Shown here piece after piece: positions 1-4,510 of a stretch of 5,102 nucleotides of DNA. Positions within the stretch are counted from its first letter, which is position 1, and each line of letters starts with the position of its first letter. The DNA comes from an uncultured Oscillospiraceae bacterium (lineage in GTDB: Bacteria > Bacillota_A > Clostridia > Oscillospirales > Acutalibacteraceae). A program made the translations under genes and the position numbers. The stretch covers positions 1 through 5,102 of the forward strand of contig CAJUNS010000055.1 of assembly GCA_910587995.1 (NCBI GenBank). Reading direction: 5' to 3'. The notes under the pieces were generated by a model. That model searched no databases. It worked only from the letters and a program-made list of their open reading frames with translations, and had not been told where the DNA came from.

Positions 1-6
1 GAGTAA
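1..6 (+). CDS. rplV: Last codon and stop of the gene upstream of rpsC, probably rplV (L22)
   Basis: Bases 1-6 read GAG TAA and are followed at once by a Shine-Dalgarno and rpsC. In the bacterial S10 operon the gene before rpsC is normally rplV, encoding large-subunit protein L22, which often ends in a charged residue. Only the final Glu codon and the stop would lie in the window, so the identity rests on gene order alone. The reading frame cannot be confirmed from so few bases. Confidence 0.45.
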   Translation, partial: E

Positions 7-17
7 GGAGGGACATT

Positions 18-785
18 ATGGGACAGAAAGTCAATCCCCACGGCCTTCGCGTGGGCGTGATTAAGGACTGGGACTCCCGCTGGTTTGCCAAAGACAATGT
101 GTTTGGCGACACCCTGGTAGAGGACTACAACCTGCGCAAGACCTTGAAAAAGCAGCTGTACCAGGCGGGCATCCCGAAAATTGAGATTGAGCGGGACGCG
201 TCCAAGGTGCGCATCCACATCCACTGCGCCAAGCCCGGCCTTGTAATTGGCAAGGGCGGCGCGGAGATTGAGAAGCTGCGCCAGCAGTGCGAAAAAATGC
301 TGGGCAAGCCCGTTGTCATCAATATCATCGAGGTCCGCCAGCCGGACATGAACGCCCAGCTGGTGGCCGAGAACATCGCCTCTCAGCTGGAGCGCCGCAT
401 CTCCTTCCGCCGGGCCATGAAGGGCTGCATTGGCCGCAGCATGCGCCTGGGCGCCAAGGGCATTAAGACCAAGGTCTCCGGCCGTTTGGGCGGCGCGGAA
501 ATTGCCCGCAGCGAGGAGTACCACGACGGCACCATTCCGCTGCAGACCCTGCGGGCGGACATTGACTACGGCTTTGCCGAGGCAGCCACCACCTATGGCC
601 GCATTGGCGTAAAGGTGTGGCTCTACAAAGGCGAAGTGCTCAACGACAACCGCGACAGCCGCTCGGAGCGCGGGCCCCGTCCGGACCGCTCCGACCGTCC
701 CCGCCGGGACGACCGGGGGCCCCGCCGGGACCGCAACGACCGGGGCGGCCGCGGCAACCACAACAGGGAAGGGGGGCGCAGGTAA
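18..785 (+). CDS. rpsC: 30S ribosomal protein S3
   Basis: S3 sits in the small-subunit head at the mRNA entry channel, where basic residues of bacterial S3 contribute to mRNA unwinding. The 255-residue product opens with MGQKVNPHGLRVG, the canonical S3 start. It carries a type 2 KH RNA-binding domain at about residues 40-110 with the loop GKGG at 78-81, then the S3 C-terminal domain (SGRLGGAEIARSE at 154-166, GRIGVKVW at 194-201). The family is usually about 210-235 residues. The excess is a low-complexity tail from about residue 211 to 255 in which 17 of 45 residues are Arg, with many Asp and Gly. GGAGGG at 7-12 lies 5 bases before the ATG and fixes the start. The stop TAA directly abuts the rplP start. 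Identity is certain; the function of the tail is unknown. Confidence 0.98.
   Translation: MGQKVNPHGLRVGVIKDWDSRWFAKDNVFGDTLVEDYNLRKTLKKQLYQAGIPKIEIERDASKVRIHIHCAKPGLVIGKGGAEIEKLRQQCEKMLGKPVVINIIEVRQPDMNAQLVAENIASQLERRISFRRAMKGCIGRSMRLGAKGIKTKVSGRLGGAEIARSEEYHDGTIPLQTLRADIDYGFAEAATTYGRIGVKVWLYKGEVLNDNRDSRSERGPRPDRSDRPRRDDRGPRRDRNDRGGRGNHNREGGRR
769..776 (+). promoter_or_regulatory. Ribosome-binding site of rplP inside the rpsC tail
   Basis: AAGGGGGG ends 9 bases before the rplP ATG and lies within the rpsC codons for Glu-Gly-Gly near its C-terminus. Because the rplP start abuts the rpsC stop, ribosomes finishing rpsC pass over this site. Confidence 0.7.
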
Positions 786-1208
786 ATGCTGATGCCCAAG
801 CGCGTGAAATACCGCAGAGTACAAAGAGGCCGCATGAAAGGCAAGGCCATGCGGGGCAACAAGGTAACCTATGGCCAGTATGGCCTGCAGGCCCTGGAGC
901 CTGCGTGGATTACCTCCAACCAGATTGAGGCGGCCCGTGTGGCCATGACCCGTTACTGCAAGCGTTTCGGCAAGGTCTGGATCAAGATCTTCCCGGATAA
1001 GCCTGTGACCCAAAAGCCCGCCGAGACCCGCATGGGCTCCGGTAAGGGCTCGCCCGAATATTGGGTGGCGGTGGTAAAGCCCGGCAGGGTGATGTTTGAG
1101 CTGGGCGAGGTGCCCGAGGCCACGGCCCGGGAGGCCCTGCGCCTGGCCGCCGCCAAGCTGCCCATCAAGTGCAAATTTGTAATGAAAGAAACGGAGGCGC
1201 AGTCATGA
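786..1208 (+). CDS. rplP: 50S ribosomal protein L16
   Basis: L16 binds 23S rRNA near the A-site tRNA elbow and is needed for late 50S maturation. The 140-residue product matches the usual length of 137-145. It starts MLMPKRVKYRRVQRG, typical of L16, and holds the signature RMGSGKGSPEYWVA at 82-95. Arg82 corresponds to the arginine hydroxylated in some proteobacteria; whether it is modified here cannot be told. The ATG at 786 is chosen over the ATG at 792 because L16 proteins normally carry two residues before MPKRVKYRR. The start follows the rpsC stop with no spacer, and its Shine-Dalgarno lies inside the rpsC tail. The stop TGA overlaps the rpmC start as ATGA, so translational coupling on both sides is likely (inference). 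Confidence 0.98.
   Translation: MLMPKRVKYRRVQRGRMKGKAMRGNKVTYGQYGLQALEPAWITSNQIEAARVAMTRYCKRFGKVWIKIFPDKPVTQKPAETRMGSGKGSPEYWVAVVKPGRVMFELGEVPEATAREALRLAAAKLPIKCKFVMKETEAQS
1193..1197 (+). promoter_or_regulatory. Ribosome-binding site that fixes the rpmC start
   Basis: GGAGG lies 7 bases before the ATG at 1205, inside the end of rplP. It supports this start over the upstream in-frame GTG at 1169. Confidence 0.85.
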
Positions 1209-1408
1209 AGGCTTCAGAGATCAGAGAAATGAGCGCCGACGAGCTGAACACCAAGCTTTCCGACCTGAAGGCGGAGCTTTTTAACCTGCGTTTCCAGCTC
1301 GCGATCAATCAGCTCGACAACCCCATGCGCATTCCGGCGGTCAAAAAGGACATTGCTCGCGTCAAAACGGTTATCCGTGAGAACGAGCTGCACGCCGGCA
1401 ACGCATAA
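1205..1408 (+). CDS. rpmC: 50S ribosomal protein L29
   Basis: L29 is a small two-helix protein at the rim of the polypeptide exit tunnel, next to L23, where nascent-chain factors dock. The product is 67 residues, normal for the family (about 60-70). It shows the opening MKASEIREMSADEL, the helix KLSDLKAELFNLRFQLA at about 17-33, and the signature NPMRIPAVKKDIARVKT at 39-55. The frame is open upstream to a GTG at 1169. The ATG at 1205 is the real start: GGAGG at 1193-1197 is 7 bases before it, and all recognisable L29 sequence begins there. It overlaps the rplP stop by four bases (ATGA), which suggests coupled translation. Confidence 0.97.
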   Translation: MKASEIREMSADELNTKLSDLKAELFNLRFQLAINQLDNPMRIPAVKKDIARVKTVIRENELHAGNA

Positions 1409-1427
1409 GGGAAGGGAGGATTAAGAA

Positions 1428-1685
1428 GTGAGCGAACGGAATATGAGAAAAACGGCCGTAGGCCGCGTCGTCAGCGACAAAATGGATAAGACTGTGGTGG
1501 TGGCCATTCAGGACAGCGTGAAACACCCCATGTACGGCAAAATTATAAAGCGGACCGTGAAGCGCAAGGCCCACGACGAGGAGAACCAGTGCGGCGTAGG
1601 GGACCGGGTGCGCATTATGGAGACCCGGCCCATTTCCAAGGACAAGAGATGGCGGCTGGTGGAGATCATCGAAAAGGCCAAGTAA
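1428..1685 (+). CDS. rpsQ: 30S ribosomal protein S17
   Basis: S17 is a primary 16S rRNA-binding protein of the small-subunit body with an OB fold. The 85-residue product matches the usual 80-90. It contains GRVVSDKMDKTVVVAI at 12-27, and the conserved block HDEENQCGVGDRVRIMETRP at 49-68 followed by ISKDKRWRLVEI. The start is GTG at 1428, chosen because GGGAGG at 1414-1419 is 8 bases upstream. The in-frame ATG at 1443 would remove five residues and has no comparable ribosome-binding site. The gene follows rpmC after 19 bases. The 59-base gap to rplN is the longest between genes before the rplF-rplR spacer. Confidence 0.97.
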   Translation: MSERNMRKTAVGRVVSDKMDKTVVVAIQDSVKHPMYGKIIKRTVKRKAHDEENQCGVGDRVRIMETRPISKDKRWRLVEIIEKAK

Positions 1686-1691
1686 GGGCCC

Positions 1692-1708
1692 GCTGGGCAA
1701 GCCCCAGC
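1692..1708 (+). repeat. Small hairpin between rpsQ and rplN
   Basis: GCTGGG (1692-1697) and CCCAGC (1703-1708) are perfect reverse complements around a CAAGC loop. It lies 7 bases after the rpsQ stop and is followed by a C-rich, not T-rich, stretch. It is therefore not an intrinsic terminator; it could affect mRNA stability or nothing. Confidence 0.5.
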
Positions 1709-1744
1709 CCCCAGACCTGACCGAGAAAAAAGGAGGAACACACT

Positions 1745-2113
1745 GTGATTCAACAGCAGTCTTACCTCAAGGTGGCCGACAACACCGGCGCGAAGGAGCT
1801 TATGTGCATCCGCGTTCTGGGCGGCACCGGCAGGAGGTATGCCAATATTGGCGACGTGGTTGTGGCCTCGGTAAAGAAGGCCGCGCCCGGCGGCGTGGTG
1901 AAAAAGGGCGATGTGGTCAAGGCGGTCATCGTCCGCTCGGCCTCCGGCGTGCGCCGGGACGACGGGACCTACATCCGCTTTGACGAGAACGCCGCCGTCA
2001 TCATCCGCGAGGACAAAAACCCCAGGGGCACCCGCATCTTTGGGCCCGTGGCCCGGGAGCTGCGCGACAAGGAATATCTCAAGATCCTGTCCCTGGCCCC
2101 GGAAGTGCTTTGA
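1745..2113 (+). CDS. rplN: 50S ribosomal protein L14
   Basis: L14 lies on the subunit interface of the 50S particle, contributes to an intersubunit bridge, and is the docking site of silencing factor RsfS. The product has exactly 122 residues, the standard bacterial length. It reads from MIQQQSYLKVADNTGAKELM to the C-terminal GTRIFGPVARELRDKEYLKI at 95-114, with the central signature DDGTYIRFDENAAVII at 72-87. The start is GTG at 1745; AGGAGG at 1731-1736 is 8 bases upstream. The gene ends in TGA at 2111-2113, 16 bases before rplX. I see no departure from the family. Confidence 0.98.
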   Translation: MIQQQSYLKVADNTGAKELMCIRVLGGTGRRYANIGDVVVASVKKAAPGGVVKKGDVVKAVIVRSASGVRRDDGTYIRFDENAAVIIREDKNPRGTRIFGPVARELRDKEYLKILSLAPEVL

Positions 2114-2114
2114 T

Positions 2115-2120
2115 GGAGGG
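2115..2120 (+). promoter_or_regulatory. Ribosome-binding site that fixes the rplX start
   Basis: GGAGGG in the 16-base gap after rplN lies 9 bases before the ATG at 2130. It supports this start over in-frame codons further upstream that overlap rplN. Confidence 0.85.
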
Positions 2121-2129
2121 TTGGCAACA

Positions 2130-2450
2130 ATGAATAAGAAGGTACACGTAAAGACCGGCGACACCGTGGTCATCATCAGCGGGCGCGACCGGGGCAAGAA
2201 AGGCAAGGTCATGCAGGTCTCTCCCAAAGAGGGCAAGGTGATCGTGGAGAACGCCAACTTTGTGCAGAAGCATGTTAAGCCCCGCAGAATGGGCGAACCC
2301 GGCGGCATCATCAAGGCCGAAAGCGCCATCTACGCCTGCAAGGTCCAGGTGGTCTGCCCCCGCTGCGGAAAGCCCACCCGCGTGGGCCACAATATCCTGC
2401 CGGACGGCACCAAAGAGCGGGTTTGCCGCAAGTGCGGCGAGTCGCTGTAA
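2130..2450 (+). CDS. rplX: 50S ribosomal protein L24, four-cysteine (zinc-ribbon-like) form
   Basis: L24 is an assembly-initiator protein that binds the 5' domain of 23S rRNA near the tunnel exit. The product has 106 residues. It opens with a KOW motif (VKTGDTVVIISGRDRGKKGKV at about 7-27), then carries VKPRRMGEPGGIIKAESAI at 49-67. The C-terminal part holds CPRC at 76-79 and CRKC at 99-102, a CxxC-x19-CxxC pattern that could bind zinc. The Escherichia and Bacillus proteins lack these cysteines; other bacteria, including Thermus and many Clostridia, have them. The frame is open upstream to a GTG at 1911, but that part overlaps rplN and matches nothing. The ATG at 2130 has GGAGGG at 2115-2120 nine bases before it, and L24 similarity begins exactly there. 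Confidence 0.97.
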   Translation: MNKKVHVKTGDTVVIISGRDRGKKGKVMQVSPKEGKVIVENANFVQKHVKPRRMGEPGGIIKAESAIYACKVQVVCPRCGKPTRVGHNILPDGTKERVCRKCGESL

Positions 2451-2468
2451 GGGAGGAAGACGAAAAAT

Positions 2469-3011
2469 ATGGCAGCGAGACTGAAAGAGATGTATAAGGC
2501 GGACGTAGCCCCCGCCCTGATGAAGAAGTTCGGCTACAAGTCCGTCATGGAGATCCCGAAGCTTGACAAAATTGTCATTAACGTGGGCGCCGGCGAGGCC
2601 AAGGAGAACTCCAAGGCCATTGACGCCATCTCGGGCGACCTGATGAAGATTACCGGCCAGAAGCCCGTGGTGTGCAAGGCCAAAAAGAGCGTAGCTAACT
2701 TTAAGCTGCGCGAGGGCATGCCCATTGGCGTAAAGGTGACCCTGAGAGGCGAGCGGATGTATGAGTTTTTGGACCGCCTGTTTAACGCGGCCCTGCCCCG
2801 GGTCCGGGACTTTCGGGGCATCAACCCCAACTCCTTTGATGGCCGCGGCAACTACAACATGGGCATCCGCGAGCAGCTGATCTTCCCAGAGATCGACTAT
2901 GACAAAGTGGACAAGGTGCGCGGCATGGACATTTGCTTTGTAACCACCGCGAAGACCGACGAAGAGGCCCGTGAGTTTCTGACTCTTATGGGCGCTCCGT
3001 TCACACGATAA
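2469..3011 (+). CDS. rplE: 50S ribosomal protein L5
   Basis: L5 binds 5S rRNA together with L18 in the central protuberance and touches the P-site tRNA and the small-subunit head. The 180-residue product has the family's usual length. It shows KLDKIVINVGAGEA at 31-44, the stretch GQKPVVCKAKKSVANFKLRE at 63-82, and FRGINPNSFDGRGNYNMGI at 115-133. It ends LMGAPFTR. The ATG at 2469 follows GGGAGG (2451-2456) by 12 bases, slightly long, with an A-rich spacer. It begins 18 bases after rplX. In E. coli, S8 represses the spc operon by binding mRNA near the rplE start; I could not recognise such a site here. Confidence 0.98.
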   Translation: MAARLKEMYKADVAPALMKKFGYKSVMEIPKLDKIVINVGAGEAKENSKAIDAISGDLMKITGQKPVVCKAKKSVANFKLREGMPIGVKVTLRGERMYEFLDRLFNAALPRVRDFRGINPNSFDGRGNYNMGIREQLIFPEIDYDKVDKVRGMDICFVTTAKTDEEAREFLTLMGAPFTR

Positions 3012-3026
3012 AGGGAGGGGATTTTT

Positions 3027-3212
3027 GTGGCAAAGACATCAATGAAAATTAAGCAGAAAAGGCCCGCGAAGTTTTCCACCCGGCAGTACAACCGCTGCAA
3101 GATCTGCGGCCGGCCCCACGCCTATCTTCGCAAGTTTGGCATTTGCCGCATCTGCTTTAGGGAGCTGGCCTACAAGGGCGAGATTCCCGGCGTGAAGAAG
3201 GCTAGTTGGTGA
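3027..3212 (+). CDS. rpsN: 30S ribosomal protein S14, type Z (zinc-binding)
   Basis: S14 is a late-assembling protein of the small-subunit head next to S3 and S10. This is the short zinc form: 61 residues, with CKIC at 24-27 and CRIC at 40-43 making a CxxC-x12-CxxC zinc ribbon, and the typical end GEIPGVKKASW. Firmicutes carry this form inside the spc operon and sometimes a longer zinc-free copy elsewhere, made under zinc starvation; the window cannot show whether one exists. The start is GTG at 3027, 6 bases after GGGAGGGG at 3013-3020. The next in-frame ATG, at 3042, would remove the conserved N-terminal MAKTS. Confidence 0.97.
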   Translation: MAKTSMKIKQKRPAKFSTRQYNRCKICGRPHAYLRKFGICRICFRELAYKGEIPGVKKASW

Positions 3213-3258
3213 GCCAAGCCAGGCGAACAAAACCAGCGAGAAAGGAAAGGTATTATTC

Positions 3259-3657
3259 ATGCAAGTTACAGATACCATCGCGGACCTCTTGACGCGTATC
3301 CGCAACGCTCAGGCGGCCAAGCATGATACCGTGGAGGTGCCTGCCAGCAAAATGAAAAAGGCCATCTGCCAGATTTTGGTGGACGAGGGCTATGTGCGGC
3401 ATTACTCCGTAAAAGAAGACGGCAAGCAGGGCGTCATCACCATCTCCTTAAAGTACGCCCAGGGCAAGGCTCCGGTTATCAAGGGCCTCAAGCGGGTTTC
3501 CAAGCCCGGCCTGCGCATTTACTCCAGCGCCCAAGAGCTGCCCAAGGTGATGAAGGGCCTGGGCGTGGCCATTGTCTCCACCTCCAAGGGCGTGATGACG
3601 GACCGGGCCGCAAGGCAGCAAAACGTTGGCGGCGAAGTGCTGGCGTTTATTTGGTAA
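3259..3657 (+). CDS. rpsH: 30S ribosomal protein S8
   Basis: S8 is a primary 16S rRNA-binding protein that nucleates the platform; in E. coli it also represses translation of the spc operon. The product has 132 residues, typical of Firmicutes. It begins MQVTDTIADLLTRIRNAQ and carries GLKRVSKPGLRIY at 76-88, the RNA-binding signature STSKGVMTDRAAR at 107-119, and the C-terminus NVGGEVLAFIW. The ATG at 3259 follows AAGGAAAGG (3242-3250) by 8 bases, a weaker ribosome-binding site than its neighbours have. The 46-base gap after rpsN shows no convincing hairpin. Whether S8 autoregulates here is unknown. Confidence 0.98.
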   Translation: MQVTDTIADLLTRIRNAQAAKHDTVEVPASKMKKAICQILVDEGYVRHYSVKEDGKQGVITISLKYAQGKAPVIKGLKRVSKPGLRIYSSAQELPKVMKGLGVAIVSTSKGVMTDRAARQQNVGGEVLAFIW

Positions 3658-3675
3658 AGAAAGGGGCGCGGCGAA

Positions 3676-4224
3676 ATGTCGAGAATTGGAAGAAAACCCA
3701 TAAATATTCCCGCTGGCGTTGAGGTAAAGCTCAACGGCAGCGAAGTAAGCGTGAAGGGCCCCAAGGGCACCCTGTGCCGGACCTTCAACCCGAAGATGAG
3801 CATTGCCCAGGAGGGCAGCGAGATTTTGGTGACCCGGCCGGACGACCAGAAGGAGAGCCGGTCTCTCCACGGCCTGACCCGCACGCTGATCCACAACATG
3901 GTGGTGGGCGTGACCGAGGGCTTCTCGAAGACCCTGGAAGTGCAGGGCGTGGGCTACCGTGTGCAGAAGCAGGGCAAGGACCTGGTTATGAACCTGGGCT
4001 ACTCCCATCAGGTGGTGGTCAGCGAGAACGAGGACATCAAGATTGAGGCCCCTAACGCCAACACTATCGTGATCTCCGGCATCGACAAGCAGAAGGTGGG
4101 CCAGTTTGCGGCGGAAGTCCGCGAGAAGCGTCCGCCGGAGCCCTACAAGGGCAAGGGTATTCGCTATGCGGGCGAGTATGTGCGGCATAAGGAAGGCAAG
4201 GCCGGTAAGGGCGCGAAGGGCTAA
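3676..4224 (+). CDS. rplF: 50S ribosomal protein L6
   Basis: L6 binds 23S rRNA near the sarcin-ricin loop and the factor-binding site, and is required for late 50S assembly. The product has 182 residues; the family runs about 175-185. It has the usual two tandem L6 folds: MSRIGRKPINIPAGVEV at the start, GLTRTLIHNMVVGVTEGF at 66-83, LEVQGVGYRV at 87-96, and the signature PEPYKGKGIRY at 154-164. It ends in a Lys/Gly-rich tail (HKEGKAGKGAKG). AAGGGG at 3661-3666 precedes the ATG by 9 bases. It follows rpsH by 18 bases. The unusually long spacer begins directly after its TAA. Confidence 0.98.
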   Translation: MSRIGRKPINIPAGVEVKLNGSEVSVKGPKGTLCRTFNPKMSIAQEGSEILVTRPDDQKESRSLHGLTRTLIHNMVVGVTEGFSKTLEVQGVGYRVQKQGKDLVMNLGYSHQVVVSENEDIKIEAPNANTIVISGIDKQKVGQFAAEVREKRPPEPYKGKGIRYAGEYVRHKEGKAGKGAKG

Positions 4225-4240
4225 TTGTAAGCTGCGTCTG

Positions 4241-4263
4241 AAGGCAAGCTCCCATTTTGCCTT
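4241..4263 (+). repeat. Inverted repeat AAGGCAA / TTGCCTT
   Basis: AAGGCAA at 4241-4247 and TTGCCTT at 4257-4263 are perfect reverse complements with a 9-base loop. The 3' arm is shared with the long-range pairing to 4429-4437, so the two pairings exclude each other. No T-run follows, so this is not an intrinsic terminator. Confidence 0.6.
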
Positions 4264-4265
4264 TG

Positions 4266-4278
4266 AGTCCAAAGGACT
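4266..4278 (+). repeat. Small perfect hairpin, 5-bp stem
   Basis: AGTCC (4266-4270) and GGACT (4274-4278) are perfect reverse complements separated by AAA. It lies two bases before the larger hairpin at 4281-4299. The stem is short, so it is meaningful mainly as part of the surrounding structured element. Confidence 0.55.
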
Positions 4279-4280
4279 GG

Positions 4281-4299
4281 GGTTCCGCCCAGCGGAACC
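4281..4299 (+). repeat. Strong perfect hairpin, 8-bp stem
   Basis: GGTTCCGC (4281-4288) and GCGGAACC (4292-4299) are perfect reverse complements around a 3-base CCA loop. It is followed by GAAAAACTTC, and on the other strand by CCAGTCC, so neither strand has the T-run of an intrinsic terminator. It is the most stable-looking local stem in the spacer. Confidence 0.8.
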
Positions 4300-4330
4300 G
4301 AAAAACTTCTGGCAGGGCGCCGCGCCGTTT

Positions 4331-4357
4331 GCCTTCCGGTTGTTAGGACCAGGAGGC
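4331..4357 (+). repeat. Imperfect hairpin with 7-base loop
   Basis: GCCTTCCGGT (4331-4340) pairs with ACCAGGAGGC (4348-4357) with one T-G wobble and one C-A mismatch, around the loop TGTTAGG. It sits at the tip of the branch formed by 4316-4325 with 4359-4367. Confidence 0.5.
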
Positions 4358-4466
4358 CGCGCGGGCCAGCACAGAACAGTCTGCCAGAGGCCCCCCGCGG
4401 GGCGGCGGAAAAGCCTTTGAAGTTTCTTAAGGCAAAAGGCTTAGGACATTCCAGATATGCCAATAG

Positions 4467-4491
4467 TTTAAACGTATGCAAAGCGTTTAAA
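4467..4491 (+). repeat. 8-bp inverted repeat directly upstream of the rplR ribosome-binding site
   Basis: TTTAAACG (4467-4474) and CGTTTAAA (4484-4491) are perfect reverse complements around a 9-base spacer, which can be tightened to 7 by a T-G wobble. The 3' arm ends about 5 bases before AAGGG (4497-4501), so a hairpin or a bound dimeric protein here could affect rplR translation or transcription. It is AT-rich inside a GC-rich region. No T-run follows. Confidence 0.65.
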
Positions 4492-4510
4492 GAAAGAAGG
4501 GTAAATTTCC

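Larger units (their letters stand above)
4255..4437 (+). ncRNA. Candidate structured RNA or palindromic element
   Basis: TTTTGCCTT (4255-4263) is the exact reverse complement of AAGGCAAAA (4429-4437) and could close a multibranch structure. Inside it, in order, come a hairpin at 4266-4278, a hairpin at 4281-4299, and a long branch. The long branch is CTTCTGGCAG (4306-4315) with CTGCCAGAGG (4381-4390), including one G-U pair. It continues as GGC-G-CCGCGC (4316-4325) with GCGCGGGCC (4359-4367), leaving one bulged G, and is capped by a hairpin at 4331-4357. On the 3' side GCCCC (4390-4394) can pair with GGGGC (4399-4403). AAACTTC (4303-4309) can alternatively pair with GAAGTTT (4419-4425). These complementarities are read directly from the sequence. 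Calling it a functional RNA is inference, and GC-rich DNA forms some stems by chance. Confidence 0.35.
4225..4510 (+). other. 286-base protein-free spacer between rplF and rplR, rich in inverted repeats
   Basis: This is the only long non-coding stretch in the window; every other gap is 59 bases or less. I see no convincing gene on either strand: the open frames crossing it match no ribosomal or other family I recognise. It holds several hairpins. Perfect ones lie at 4266-4278 and 4281-4299, and an imperfect one at 4331-4357. Arms 4306-4315 and 4381-4390 pair, and arms 4255-4263 and 4429-4437 pair. A further inverted repeat lies at 4467-4491, just before the rplR ribosome-binding site. It could be a structured leader or regulatory RNA inside the operon mRNA, or a small non-coding repeat element inserted between the genes. 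The sequence alone does not decide. Confidence 0.75.

Noticed and set aside
1169..1204. Upstream GTG start for rpmC adding 12 residues
   Set aside because: It would lie wholly inside rplP, the added residues resemble no L29, and the ATG at 1205 has a well-placed GGAGG.
1508..2329. Long minus-strand open frame (273 codons) opposite rpsQ, rplN and rplX
   Set aside because: It lies antisense to three certain ribosomal genes, its translation matches no family I recognise, and long antisense frames are common where third codon positions are GC-rich.
3448..4272. Long minus-strand open frame (274 codons) opposite rpsH and rplF
   Set aside because: Antisense to certain genes, His/Leu-rich shadow composition, and no ribosome-binding site evident; a by-product of codon bias.
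4106..4420. Plus-strand frame of 104 codons running from inside rplF into the spacer
   Set aside because: Its first third is out of frame with rplF, the rest crosses the hairpins, and it has no family resemblance.
4390..4437. Intrinsic terminator in the spacer (GC hairpin at 4390-4403, or the stem GCCTT/AAGGC at 4413-4433)
   Set aside because: No T-run follows either stem on the + strand. On the minus strand the second stem is followed by only four T residues and there is no minus-strand gene to terminate.
4221..4481. Minus-strand open frame of 86 codons across the rplF-rplR spacer as a possible small gene
   Set aside because: The translation has no recognisable motif, and the strong inverted repeats explain the sequence better than coding does.
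4441..4510. Promoter for rplR-rpsE in the AT-richer end of the spacer
   Set aside because: Candidate boxes such as TTAGGA and TATGCC do not combine into a convincing -35/-10 pair with 16-18 base spacing.
4225..4510. tRNA, T-box or known ribosomal-protein leader in the spacer
   Set aside because: No cloverleaf, no T-box consensus (AGGGTGGNACCGCG), and nothing I recognise from known L10, L13, L19, L20, L21 or S4 leaders.
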